Shown one piece after another: positions 5,553-12,570 of a stretch of 16,572 nucleotides of DNA (its first letter is position 1; each line of letters begins with the position of its first letter). The DNA comes from Acidobacteriota bacterium. GTDB taxonomy: Bacteria > Acidobacteriota > Blastocatellia > Pyrinomonadales > Pyrinomonadaceae. The notes beneath the pieces were generated by a model. The model made no database searches, was not told the origin of the DNA, and worked only from the letters and a program-made list of their open reading frames with translations. The translations under genes were made by a program, and so were the position numbers. The stretch lies in NCBI GenBank assembly GCA_016703965.1, contig JADJBB010000019.1:1-16572 (forward strand). Direction: 5' to 3'.

Positions 5553-5960
5553 ATGAGCCTTGAACTCGCTTTGCAAGAAAACACCGCCGCTGTTCTTCAA
5601 CTGGTCGCCGCGTTGAAATCCGCCGGTAGTCCGAAGGCCGAGAAGGTGGCTTTGGGAAAGTCGAAAGAAGCCCCCGCGCAAACTGCTGCTACGGAACCTG
5701 CCGATACCCCCACTACTGCGGAACAAGTCGCTGCGCCGGAAGTGAAGGCATCGACCTCCGGCGAGCAATCCCCCTCCCCGGCTAAAAAAGAGCCGATGAC
5801 GGCGGAACAGCGTGCGCCGATTCTGACCGCTGCGGTCGCCAAGGCTGGGCGTGATGCCGTGGTCGCGCTCCTGAAATCCTACGGTGCGGCCCGCGCAAGT
5901 GAAATCGCCCCCGAACGCCTGGCAGCTTTCGACGTTGAACTCAGCCGCATGGTTGCCTGA
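5553..5960 (+). CDS. Phage protein with N-terminal 'LEQALxENTAAV' helix and acidic linker
   Basis: The 135-residue protein starts at the ATG after TGGAGAAACCAA; longer in-frame starts upstream run through the promoter region and are rejected. The N-terminus MSLELALQENTAAVLQLVAA is an amphipathic helix. A low-complexity Ala/Pro/Thr/Lys linker follows (about residues 28-90). The C-terminal domain AAVAKAGRDAVVALLKSYGA and RASEIAPERLAAFDVELSRM (about 96-135) resembles small helical domains I recall in phage proteins encoded just before DUF2800 genes. Position suggests an adaptor or accessory factor of the recombination module, but the function is unknown. The next gene starts one base after its stop, so the two are translationally linked. 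The ORF shows no break. Confidence 0.8.
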   Translation: MSLELALQENTAAVLQLVAALKSAGSPKAEKVALGKSKEAPAQTAATEPADTPTTAEQVAAPEVKASTSGEQSPSPAKKEPMTAEQRAPILTAAVAKAGRDAVVALLKSYGAARASEIAPERLAAFDVELSRMVA

Positions 5961-5961
5961 C

Positions 5962-6522
5962 ATGACCGCCCCGCAACCTAGCAAGCACGCTATCTGCTCT
6001 CCGTCATCCGCCTACAAATGGATGACGTGCGTAGGCAGTATCGCAATGGAGAAGCTGGCTGGCAACAAGGACCAGGCCGGCATGGCGGCGTCGGAGGGTA
6101 CGTTCCAACATCACGTAGCGGCCCTGTGCCTTGAGAACAAACGCGCTGCGGAGTCGTACATCGGCTACCAGGAAAAGGTGGACGGTATCGACTTTACCTT
6201 CGACGAGGAACACGCCCGCACGGTGCAGGTTTATCTCGACACGGTTTGGGGTCATGTTGGTGATACCGGCGAATTGTTCATTGAACAGGGACTCGATATT
6301 TCCAGCATCACCGGGGAGCCGGATGCAATCGGGACCGCCGACGCGATTGTTGTACGCCACGGCGAGTTGATCGTGATCGACCTCAAGACAGGCCGCAACA
6401 ATGTCGAAGCGTTTGGAAATCACCAACTGATTATCTATGCGCTGGCGGCATTGAAAGCGTACAACGAGGGCAAGTTGGTCGGTGCTATCCACATCGACAA
6501 CACGGCCGCCGATCTTTTCTAG
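5962..6522 (+). CDS. DUF2800 RecB-like nuclease, N-terminal (catalytic) part
   Basis: The 186-residue ORF carries the catalytic half of a DUF2800 protein, a phage PD-(D/E)XK nuclease related to RecB/Cas4 exonucleases by motif. Visible motifs are SPSSAYKWMTCVGSIAME (about 13-30), EGTFQHH (45-51), GEPDAIGTADAIVV with the metal-binding Asp (118-131) and VIDLKTG with the D-x-K pair (138-144), followed by NHQLIIYALAALKAY. Family members are usually 350-430 residues, so this piece is truncated. It stops at TAG 6520-6522 while the next ORF carries the remaining half in another frame; one extra T in the TTTT at 6515-6518 would join them as DLFLGDTMQTINTIRLVISQ. It probably resects DNA with the DUF2815 partner for recombination or replication. 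Its ATG follows the previous stop after one base. Confidence 0.85.
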   Translation: MTAPQPSKHAICSPSSAYKWMTCVGSIAMEKLAGNKDQAGMAASEGTFQHHVAALCLENKRAAESYIGYQEKVDGIDFTFDEEHARTVQVYLDTVWGHVGDTGELFIEQGLDISSITGEPDAIGTADAIVVRHGELIVIDLKTGRNNVEAFGNHQLIIYALAALKAYNEGKLVGAIHIDNTAADLF

Positions 6523-6530
6523 GGGATACC

Positions 6531-7268
6531 ATGCAAACAATCAACACAATTCGCCTGGTAATCAGTCAGCCGAACGTCCGAAACGCACCGTCCGAATGGG
6601 ATTTCAAGAACGATGCCGCGGTTGAGGCCGCACAAACCCGGTGCCTCGCGGCCGGTCTTGAAGCACTTGGCCTTATCGGGAAGCCGATTGACACTATTTC
6701 GGAATACCTTACCCCCGGTGAAAAGCAATGCGTCTATTGCCGTGCGAAGGCCGAATGTCCGAAGCTGGAAAAGGTCGTTGCGGAAGCGGTCGGCATGGAC
6801 TTCGATTCCACACCGGACACCGCCGAAACGCACTACCCGGAGGACAAAGCGCGGCTTGCCAAGCTGTTCCTGCTTCTTCCCTTGATCGAAAAGTGGTCGA
6901 AAGCTGTTTCTCAAAAGACCATTGCCGGTGCACTTGCTGGCGAAATCGGCGAGGCCGAAGGGTTGAAAGTCGTAGAGGGCCGTGCCGGGAATCGCGCGTG
7001 GGATAACCCCGCAGAGGTTGAAGAAGAAATGAAGGCGATGCGAATCAAGCGAGACCAAATGTACACCTTCAATCTCGTTTCCCCGACGCGGGCCGAAAAG
7101 CTGATCGCCGAAGCCAATCCGCGCAAGTGGAAGAAACTGGCCGCCCGAATCACTCGCGCCGATGGTACGCCGACCGTTGTTGCCCTGGAAGATATGCGCC
7201 AGGCGATTAACGTAAAGCCCGCCGACGATTTTGAAGTGGTCGGCGAATCCGCTAACGATCTGTTGTAG
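6531..7268 (+). CDS. DUF2800 RecB-like nuclease, C-terminal part
   Basis: The 245-residue ORF begins MQTINTIRLVISQPNVRNAP, which matches the strand 'RL.I.QPR....SEW' that follows the catalytic core in DUF2800. It continues with AAGLEALGL, a PGEKQCVYCRAKAECPKLEK cysteine cluster (about 63-82; C-x2-C-x5-C) like the C-terminal metal or iron-sulfur site of RecB/Cas4 relatives, and a long charged region ending in ESANDLL. The ATG has GGGG eight bases upstream, so independent initiation cannot be excluded, and a natural two-subunit split would be the alternative. Homopolymer loss at 6515-6518 is more economical, because the same class of break recurs across the window. On that reading the intact gene spans 5962-7268 and about 435 residues. 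Confidence 0.8.
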   Translation: MQTINTIRLVISQPNVRNAPSEWDFKNDAAVEAAQTRCLAAGLEALGLIGKPIDTISEYLTPGEKQCVYCRAKAECPKLEKVVAEAVGMDFDSTPDTAETHYPEDKARLAKLFLLLPLIEKWSKAVSQKTIAGALAGEIGEAEGLKVVEGRAGNRAWDNPAEVEEEMKAMRIKRDQMYTFNLVSPTRAEKLIAEANPRKWKKLAARITRADGTPTVVALEDMRQAINVKPADDFEVVGESANDLL

Positions 7269-7343
7269 CACGTCCGTAACTTTAGCAATCACCAAACCGC
7301 GGGTAGAAAATCGCCCGCAACTTTACAGAAAAGGAAACACGAA

Positions 7344-7966
7344 ATGAAACTCTTTATCGAAGGCGCCCGCCTCTCGTTTGCCCACCAACTGTTCAATGCC
7401 GAAGCAATGGAAGAAGGGCAAACCAAAAAAGTTCGGCGCCGACTTCATTCTGGAAGAAACAACAAAGGTTCACAAAGTCACATCGGTCGACGGTAAGAAG
7501 GTCCGCACGCCGATTACGGCCGCGGCCGCAATGATCGAGGTTGCGAACGAAACCTGGAAGGGCAAGGGCAGGGAAATGCTTCACGCCCTTGAGCCCTCAA
7601 AGAAGTGCCTCCGCAACGGTGATGCGCGCCTTTCCAGTTCCGGCGAGGTTTATGTCGGGTATGAGGGCAAACTTTACTTCTCCGCAAAGAACGCCACGCG
7701 CCCGACGATTCTTGACAAGGACAAGACCCCGCTTACCGAGGCCGATGGTAAGCCCTATTCCGGTTGTTACGTCAATGCGTCAATCGAAATCTACGGCATG
7801 TCCGATATGAAGAAAAAGGGCGTGCACGCTTCCCTCAAGGGTGTCCAGTTCCACTCTGACGGCGAATCGTTTGGTGGCGGTGGCGTGGCATCCCCGACGG
7901 TTTGACGACCTGGGCGACACCGGCGGCGGTGCGGCTTCAAGCACGTCTGACAACGATCTGTTCTAA
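7344..7966 (+). pseudogene. DUF2815 single-strand-binding-like protein with two frameshifts
   Basis: The ATG at 7344 follows AGAAAAGGAAACACGAA and gives MKLFIEGARLSFAHQLFNAE, the usual DUF2815 opening. The frame shifts at AAAAAAG (about 7427-7433), where one A too many moves the reading to KKFGADFILEETTKV and on through VRTPITAAAAMIEVANE, KKCLRNGDAR, YEGKLYFSAKN, RPTILDKDKTPL and SGCYVNASIEIYG. Near 7890-7905 a second shift is needed to reach FDDLGDTGGGAASSTSDNDL and the TAA at 7964-7966. Without it the ORF stops at 7905. Joined, the length (about 206 residues) suits the family. DUF2815 proteins are described as OB-fold ssDNA-binding proteins of phages, and pairing with DUF2800 is characteristic. 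The acidic tail ending DNDLF resembles the C-terminal interaction tail of SSB. Role: protection of single strands during phage replication or recombination. Confidence 0.85.
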
Positions 7967-7978
7967 AGGGGCGCCACC

Positions 7979-8164
7979 ATGAAATCCTCACCTTTCTACC
8001 GTTCGCGTGCGCCCATGGCGGCCCTCGCCGCGGCGCTCTCCGGTTCGGCTGAGTACATTCAAGCACTCAACGCGGCGCAAGGGTATCGCTCCCGCGGCAA
8101 GGGACTTGGGCAGCACTCCGGCAAGAAATCCTCTCGCGGGCCGCCGGGGCAGTTCGTCGGCTGA
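7979..8164 (+). CDS. Small basic phage protein of the 'YRSRGKGxGxxSGKK' type
   Basis: The 61-residue ORF begins MKSSPFYRSRAPMAALAAAL after AAAGGGGCGCCACC. The middle GYRSRGKGLGQHSGKK (about 35-50) is a basic motif I recall from small proteins in phage replication modules. The remaining residues (SSRGPPGQFVG) look unlike the family, and a second STGKKWGSSW-like copy appears in another frame at about 8197-8226, so the reading frame may break after GKK. The gene lies 12 bases after DUF2815 and ends the module before the terminator at 8321. Its arginine and lysine content suggests nucleic-acid binding, as an inference. Confidence 0.65.
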   Translation: MKSSPFYRSRAPMAALAAALSGSAEYIQALNAAQGYRSRGKGLGQHSGKKSSRGPPGQFVG

Positions 8165-8242
8165 GTCGCTACGCCGGCAAGGTATCGCAAGGGGATGGGA
8201 GCACCGGCAAGAAATGGGGCAGTTCCTGGTCGCCACGCCGGC
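8082..8242 (+). repeat. Imperfect internal direct duplication
   Basis: Elements of 8082-8178 recur in order in 8181-8242: GGTATCGC (8082, 8181), GCAC-CGGCAAGAAAT (8113-8129, 8201-8215), GGGGCAGTTC (8146-8155, 8216-8225) and GTCGC-ACGCCGGC (8165-8178, 8229-8242). Spacing differs between copies, so one is partly deleted. A perfect 12-bp doublet TGCCACTGGAAT follows at 8257-8280. Confidence 0.65.
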
Positions 8243-8320
8243 GTACGAATGGGGAATGCCACTGGAATTGCCACTGGAATGCTGAAAGCCTCCCCCGTCG
8301 CCTGTTGAAAAACCCCCTCC

Positions 8321-8344
8321 CCGCCTCGCTTGAGGCGGTTTTTT
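8321..8344 (+). terminator. Strong intrinsic terminator
   Basis: CCGCCTC (8321-8327), loop GCTT and GAGGCGG (8332-8338) make a perfect 7-bp stem followed by six T. It ends the transcript of the recombination module. The distal GG plus T run is also the beginning of the left arm of the 18-bp inverted repeat at 8337-8354, so the two structures compete. Confidence 0.9.
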
Positions 8345-8420
8345 AGACGCCGGTTCCGACAAACCTTTTTAAGAAAGGAGTTGACGGGGTGCGGGAACAC
8401 CTACCGGCGTCTAAAAAACC
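8337..8420. repeat. Perfect 18-bp inverted repeat with 48-bp loop
   Basis: GGTTTTTTAGACGCCGGT (8337-8354) is the exact reverse complement of ACCGGCGTCTAAAAAACC (8403-8420). Left and right flanking bases do not pair, so the arms end sharply. The loop holds AAGAAAGGAG and a GTG start. Confidence 0.95.
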
Positions 8421-8436
8421 ACAAAAGGAGAAGTGA
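8389..8436 (+). CDS. Possible 15-codon leader peptide
   Basis: AAAGGAG at about 8374-8380 precedes GTG 8389-8391, opening a short frame MREHLPASKKPQKEK that stops at TGA 8434-8436, two bases before the ATG at 8438. Its codons run through the right arm of the inverted repeat. Translation would open that arm and could couple to the next gene, whose own AAAAGGAG lies within this peptide's coding sequence. This rests on spacing alone; nothing shows that it is translated. Confidence 0.3.
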   Translation: MREHLPASKKPQKEK

Positions 8437-8437
8437 C

Positions 8438-8788
8438 ATGAAACACATTGCCAGTTTTAGTCGTAGTGAAGTCGTAGATACGGCATACGCGAACCTTGGG
8501 GTTTTCCCGCTTGAGTTCAGCGATTGGCTATCCGACAACTTTCACGTTTGGGAGGCTTTTGTCTCGGAAGCGGACCATGTAATAGCCCGCGGATTCAAGC
8601 ACTACTCAGCCAGGACCATCTTGCATGTCCTCCGGCACCACTACGCGATTGCCGAGTCGGTACCACAAGGCTGGAAGCTGAACAACAACAGGTCGCCGTA
8701 CCTTGCGCGCCTGTTCGCAATCCTGCACCCGGTCCACGGCGGCCTGTTTGAGTTCCGCGAAACAAAGGCTGAAAGGCATGGTTTGTAA
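8438..8788 (+). CDS. Phage protein with 'KLNNNxxxYLAR' motif
   Basis: The 116-residue protein starts after AAAAGGAGAAGTGAC. The C-terminal half GWKLNNNRSPYLARLFAI (about 78-95) followed by HGGLFEFRETK is the signature of a conserved phage family whose members read 'F.LNNN..S.YARL......L.GFFE.R'. The N-terminal half contains FHVWEAFVSEADHVIARGFK, with an aromatic and helical pattern also typical of the family. The function has not been established to my knowledge; these genes are common in replication and DNA-modification neighbourhoods. The frame is intact. It is the first gene past the terminator and inverted repeat, so its expression probably depends on read-through or on an unseen promoter. 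The next gene's ATG overlaps its stop. Confidence 0.85.
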   Translation: MKHIASFSRSEVVDTAYANLGVFPLEFSDWLSDNFHVWEAFVSEADHVIARGFKHYSARTILHVLRHHYAIAESVPQGWKLNNNRSPYLARLFAILHPVHGGLFEFRETKAERHGL

Positions 8789-9264
8789 TGTCCGTTAAGC
8801 TACTACATGGTGATTGCCTAAAGCTACTGATCGAACAACCGAGCAATTCAGTTGACGCGATCGTTACCGATCCGCCTTACGGCCTGGCGTTTATGAACAA
8901 GCATTGGGATTACGCTATCCCCGGTGTCGAAATATGGAAAGAGTGCCTGCGCGTACTCAAACCAGGCGGCCACTTGCTTTCATTCGCCGGCACGCGAACG
9001 CAACACCGAATGGCCGTCAACATCGAGGACGCTGGTTTCGAGATTCGGGATTTGATCGCCTGGGTACTCGGGTCGGGATTCCCGAAGTCTATGGATGTGA
9101 GCAAGGCAATAGACAAGGCGGCCGGCGCCGAGCGTGAAGTGGTTGGTGTACGCAAAGGAACTGCGAATAAAACCTTGTGCCAGGTTGAGAATGGAAAAGG
9201 GTTTGGCGCGACAGTGGTTGAAACCACCCCCGCAACAGACGCCGCAAAGCAATGGCAAGGTTGA
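8788..9264 (+). pseudogene. DNA N-methyltransferase, N-terminal part (in-frame TGA)
   Basis: The 158-residue ORF starts by overlapping the previous stop and opens MSVKLLHGDCLKLLIEQPSN with catalytic motif IV as TDPPYGL (residues 27-33), then LKPGGHLLSFAGTRTQHRMA and the substrate-related region FEIRDLIAWVLGSGFPKSMD. These are features of an amino-methyltransferase (adenine-N6 or cytosine-N4) of the beta type, with the DPPY block near the N-terminus and the AdoMet-binding FxGxG block near the C-terminus. It ends at TGA 9262-9264, exactly where family members have Trp in WQGW.TALKPA.EPI; the same frame continues as DTALKPALEPITVARKPISE. So this is a nonsense substitution (TGG to TGA), not a shift. 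The orphan phage enzyme would protect phage DNA or modify regulatory sites. Confidence 0.85.
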
Positions 9265-9943
9265 GATACCGCGCTTAAACCCGCCCTTGAGCCAATCACC
9301 GTCGCGCGCAAACCTATTTCAGAAAAGACCATTGCGGCAAACGTACTTGCACACGGCACCGGCGGGCTGAACATAGACGCATCCCGCGTACCCCTTACCG
9401 ATGACGCCGACGCCGCGGCTTTTGAGAGTAACCACCGCGTAACAGAGCGCCTACCGGAAAATCGAGGCGGGCAAAACCTTGGGCTACATGAGGGTGGCTG
9501 GAAACAGCGCGTAGGCGAGGCGGTAATCCCACCTGGCCGCTGGCCGGCGAATCTTATCCATGATGGGTGTACCGATGTTTTGGGCGCTTTCCCCAACGCC
9601 GCGCGGTTCTTCTACTGTGCCAAGGCGAGTAGCAAAGACCGGCACGCGGGTGAACAACCCAGGACCGCAATTCCAGCACGGAAATACGTTGCGCAAGACC
9701 GAGAACACGGATACCAAAGGGAACAACCACCCAACCGTCAAGCCAACCGACCTCATGCGATATTTGTGCAAGTTGGTAACACCGCCTGGGGGTGTAGTTC
9801 TTGACCCGTTTATGGGGTCCGGTAGCACCGGCCGCGCCGCCGTAATGGACGGCTTTCATTTTATCGGCATTGAGCGCGAATTGGAGTATTTCAACATCGC
9901 CACAAGCCGGGTGTACGCGGCGGTAGTGGAGGATTTACTGTAA
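9265..9943 (+). pseudogene. DNA N-methyltransferase, C-terminal part (frameshifted)
   Basis: Directly after the TGA the frame reads DTALKPALEPITVARKPISE, NVLAHGTGGLNIDASRVPL, PGRWPANLIHDGCTDVLGAF and AARFFYCAKASSKDRHAGE. It then shifts one base near 9651-9657 into NPGPQFQHGNTLRKTENTDT, GNNHPTVKPTDLMRYL, PPGGVVLDPFMGSGSTGRAA (AdoMet-binding motif I) and FHFIGIERELEYF, ending at TAA 9941-9943. HPTVKPTDLM and FMGSGSTG are textbook family blocks. Reconstructed, the enzyme is about 385 residues, a normal size. No restriction enzyme gene is near, so it is probably a solitary methylase. The ORF beginning at 9560 carries the correct frame only from about position 9655 onward. Confidence 0.8.
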
Positions 9944-10164
9944 TGCAGTCGAAAATGCAATCCCTTATCGAAGCCTGGGTGAACGTGGTTATCGGCTTCG
10001 GCATCAACCTGATAGCTAATCTGATCGTCCTACCTGCTTTCGGGTATCGGGTAACGGTCGGTGACGCTTTCGGCATCGGCCTGGTCTTTACGGTTATTTC
10101 GATCGCCCGTAGTTACTTTATTCGCCGTTGGTTTAACAGTTTTTTGCGAAAGGCTTTTCGATAA
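9943..10164 (+). CDS. DUF7220-like small membrane protein
   Basis: The 73-residue protein reads MQSKMQSLIEAWVNVVIGFG, with two predicted hydrophobic helices at about 12-33 (WVNVVIGFGINLIANLIVLP) and 42-60 (AFGIGLVFTVISIARSY), then a basic tail IRRWFNSFLRKAFR. The pattern 'S..EA..NV..G......V.P.FG......D....G..FTV.SI.RSY..RR.F' is that of the small phage family I know as DUF7220. The basic end would face the cytoplasm, giving a hairpin topology. The ATG overlaps the methyltransferase stop and the stop overlaps the next ATG, so it is embedded in the operon. A holin-like size is noted, but the family is not known to lyse cells and no lysis gene is adjacent. Confidence 0.85.
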   Translation: MQSKMQSLIEAWVNVVIGFGINLIANLIVLPAFGYRVTVGDAFGIGLVFTVISIARSYFIRRWFNSFLRKAFR

Positions 10165-10374
10165 TGGCAAATCGTTTCTTCGTTGACTTCAAGGAAAGCG
10201 CCAAGGGCGAAATTGTCGGCGGCATCAAATTCCCCCGCGATTCGGTCTTTGTCCTTGAGTCGCTGGCAGAGATTGTTACCCAATTCAGTGAGGTATGTTG
10301 CGTCCCGCCAGAAGAAATAATCGTTGATGTTCTGGCGGTGCTGCGAAAACTCAAACGCAACGGTTCTGCAATGA
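10164..10374 (+). CDS. Small hypothetical protein preceding and in frame with the polymerase
   Basis: The ATG overlaps the previous stop, with GAAAGG ten bases before it. About 69 residues, MANRFFVDFKESAKGEIVGG then IKFPRDSVFVLESLAEIV and PPEEIIVDVLAVLRKLKRNG, read as a compact alpha/beta domain with no known match. The frame runs without a stop into MSAPFFLDTETFS at 10371, which is the typical N-terminus of phage family A polymerases. Either the domain is a genuine N-terminal extension, or one extra A in GCAATGAGT hides a TGA that would overlap the ATG (GCATGAGT). I favour a separate small gene because phage polymerases of this type start directly with the LDTET exonuclease motif. Confidence 0.55.
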
Positions 10375-10862
10375 GTGCCCCGTTCTTTCTCGATACCGAG
10401 ACATTCAGCAAAACGGACATTCGCAACGGAACTGACAACTACGCCCGCGATGCCGAAATAATGATCTGGACTTACGCCCGCGGCGACCGCCCGGTAGTTG
10501 CCTATGACGCTACCACCGGCGCGCGTATGCCTAGCGAACTTGAGGACAATCTACTTGACGAGCGCGTTACGCTGATCGCCCACAATGCCACGTTCGACCG
10601 GACGGTTCTGCACTTCAACGGCTTCCCAACTCCGGCCGAAAGGTGGCAATGTACAATGGCGCACGCATTGGCACATAGCCTACCCGGCGGCCTGGACAAG
10701 TTGTGCGAAATCTTCAAGGTCGCCGATGACATGGCGAAACTCAAAGACGGCAAAGCACTCGTTCACCTGTTCTGCAAACCGCGGCCAAAGAACATGAAGT
10801 TGCGCCGTGCGACCAGGAAACGCACCCGGCGGAATGGGCGCGGTTCGTGGAGTATGCGATAA
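10371..10862 (+). pseudogene. Family A DNA polymerase, 3'-5' exonuclease part
   Basis: MSAPFFLDTETFSKTDIRNG carries the DxE exonuclease I motif (LDTET), followed by NYARDAEIMIWTYARGDRPV, TLIAHNATFDRTVLHFNGFP (exonuclease II, with the NxxFD signature) and AHALAHSLPGGLDKLC. The frame continues to CKPRPKNMKLRRA and is then lost: one base is missing near 10811, and the correct frame resumes as DQETHPAEWARFVEYAINDV with the exonuclease III tyrosine and aspartate (YxxxD). The apparent C-terminus after RRA (to 10862) is therefore out of frame. Proofreading residues D, E, D and D all look present. Product: replicative polymerase of T7-like organisation, intact length about 730 residues over 10371-12569. 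Confidence 0.85.
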
Positions 10863-11520
10863 ATGACGTTGCGGCCATGCGCGAAGTGCGCCGCTTGATG
10901 CCCAACTGGAACTACGGAACAGAAAGCGAAACCGCCCTCCGCGAACTGGACTTGTGGCACATGGACCAGAACATAAACCGATCGGGCGTATTGGTCGATA
11001 TTGATCTGGTCAACGGCGCAATTACTACCGCCGAACGCGCAAAGAGCCTGCTTGCTGTTGAGGCGAATGAACTATCGGAAGGCGCGATCGAGGCGACTAC
11101 CCAACGGGATGCCCTTCTGCGCCTACTTTCAGACGTGTATGACGTTTGGCTACCAGATTTGCGGGGTGCCAATGTGGAGCGTTTGCTTGCATCCGATCTA
11201 CAACTTGCCGGAGGTCGTCGTAAGTCTGTTGAACAATCGCCTTTCGGCAAGCAGTACGTCCGTCAAGTACAAAAGTTCAAGCAACTTACCGGCCCGGACA
11301 ACCGATTGAGAAATACAATCCAGTTTTGCGGCGCCATGCGCACCGGCCGCGATGCCGGCCGCGGAGTGCAGTTGCAGAACCTCCCCAGGCCGACGCTAAA
11401 GCAGAGCGTCATCGAGGCGGGTATTGCGGCGATCAAGGCCGACTGCGCCGATCTGGTATTCGATGATCCTATGCGCCTACTATCATCAGCCGTTCGCGGT
11501 TGCCTGATAGCACCCCTGGC
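10817..11520 (+). pseudogene. Family A DNA polymerase, middle part
   Basis: This frame reads HPAEWARFVEYAINDVAAMR, EVRRLMPNWNYGTESETALR, ELDLWHMDQNINRSGVLVDI (palm entry), AVEANELSEGAIEATTQRDA, NTIQFCGAMRTGRDAGRGVQ, LQNLPRPTLKQSVIEAG and FDDPMRLLSSAVRGCLIAP. GRxxGRGVQLQNLPR is the conserved template and primer strand region just ahead of motif A. The frame breaks at CCCC (about 11512-11516), where five C are expected: GCA CCC CCT GGC AAG gives APPGKKLVVADLSNIEG. The ORF that continues to 11695 is out of frame after about 11515. A probable upstream start is masked by the previous shift near 10811. Confidence 0.8.
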
Positions 11521-12569
11521 AAGAAACTCGTTGTCGCTGACTTGTCGAACATCGAGGGCCGGTTTTTGGCCTGGCTCGCGGGCGAGACATGGAAATTGCA
11601 GGCGTTTGCCGATTTCGACACCTGCATGGGCGTTGACGGCAACTGTACACCGGCGATCAGATCAGGGACGCCGTACTCTCCGGCAATCCTGTTGAACTCA
11701 GTTGGATAAGAAGGTGAACCGACGCGCAAGGGTTATGACCTGTATGCACTCGCCTACTCAAAGGCGTTTCGCATCACGCCAGAGGCCGTCATGGAGAACA
11801 AATCTTCCGGGGATGGTTCGTTCCGGCAAATCGGCAAAGTTATGGAGTTGGCCCTTGGCTACGAGGGCGGCGTAGGTGCGTTCGTAACTTTCGCAGTTGC
11901 CTATGGAATCGACTTGGATCAAATGGCAGAGGGTGCGGCTGGAAACATCCCCGAACGTATTTGGCGGGAAGCGGAACGCGCACACGAATGGGCAGTAAAA
12001 ACCAAACGTGACTACGGAATGAAGAAGAAAACCTGTGGTTTGCGACTCGTTCAAGCGCCTTTGGCGCGAAGCCCATCCCGAAACAGTCGGCTTCTGGAAA
12101 GAGTTGGAACAGGCGTTCCGCCTGGCGCTTGACACCCCGGCCGCACGTTCTATGCCCGCAAGATTTCCGCTACAAAATTGGGCGCATGGATGACACTTAC
12201 CCTACCATCCGGCCGGAAGCTGTGCTACCCATCCCCACGGTACGACGAAAACGGCAAACTCAGTTACATGGGTATCAATCAGTTCAGCCGGCAATGGAAC
12301 AGGCTCAAGACGTATTCCGGCAAACTGGCGGAAAACGTGACGCAAGCCGGAAGCCGCGACGTTCTAAAAAGCCCCGGTGCGCCGTATCCTCGATTACGGA
12401 TATGAAATCAAGATTCCGGTACATGACGAGCAAATTACCGAGGCGGTCGACCTTCCCCTGCTATTCCGACGCGCACCTTGCCGCGCTCATGTCGGATAAC
12501 CCCGCCTGGGCCAAGGGCTTACCGCTTGCTGCAGCGGGGTTTGAAAGCAACAGATATAGAAAGGATTGA
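11500..12569 (+). pseudogene. Family A DNA polymerase, catalytic palm and fingers, multiple frameshifts
   Basis: PGKKLVVADLSNIEGRFLAW (motif A, catalytic Asp in ADLSNIE) is followed by FADFDTCMGVDGN. Two further single-G losses (about 11644 and 11704) and another at about 11714 lead into EPTRKGYDLYALAYSKAFRI and FRQIGKVMELALGYEGGVGA (motif B region, RxxxK...YG). A shift near 12034 gives VCDSFKRLWREAHPETVGFW, one at about 12136 gives RTFYARKISATKLGAW, and one near 12375 gives RILDYGYEIKIPVHDEQITE (motif C, HDE). A last shift near 12460 reaches the C-terminus AHLAALMSDNPAWAKGLPLA, AAGFESNRYRKD and TGA 12567-12569. Nearly every break is one G or C lost from, or one base added to, a run. Protein blocks are otherwise conserved, so either assembly indels or very recent decay explain it. 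Confidence 0.8.
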
Positions 12570-12570
12570 T

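Noticed and set aside
6520..6533. Natural two-subunit DUF2800 nuclease
   Set aside because: An RBS-like GGGG precedes the second ATG, so it is not impossible. One T added to the TTTT at 6515-6518 restores a single gene, and the same kind of break recurs throughout the window.
7427..7433. Programmed -1 frameshift at AAAAAAG in DUF2815
   Set aside because: The required shift is +1 (skip one A), not -1, and the phase of the heptamer is wrong. A homopolymer insertion is simpler.
9943..10164. Holin
   Set aside because: Size and two membrane helices would fit, but the sequence pattern is that of DUF7220 and no lysis genes adjoin it.
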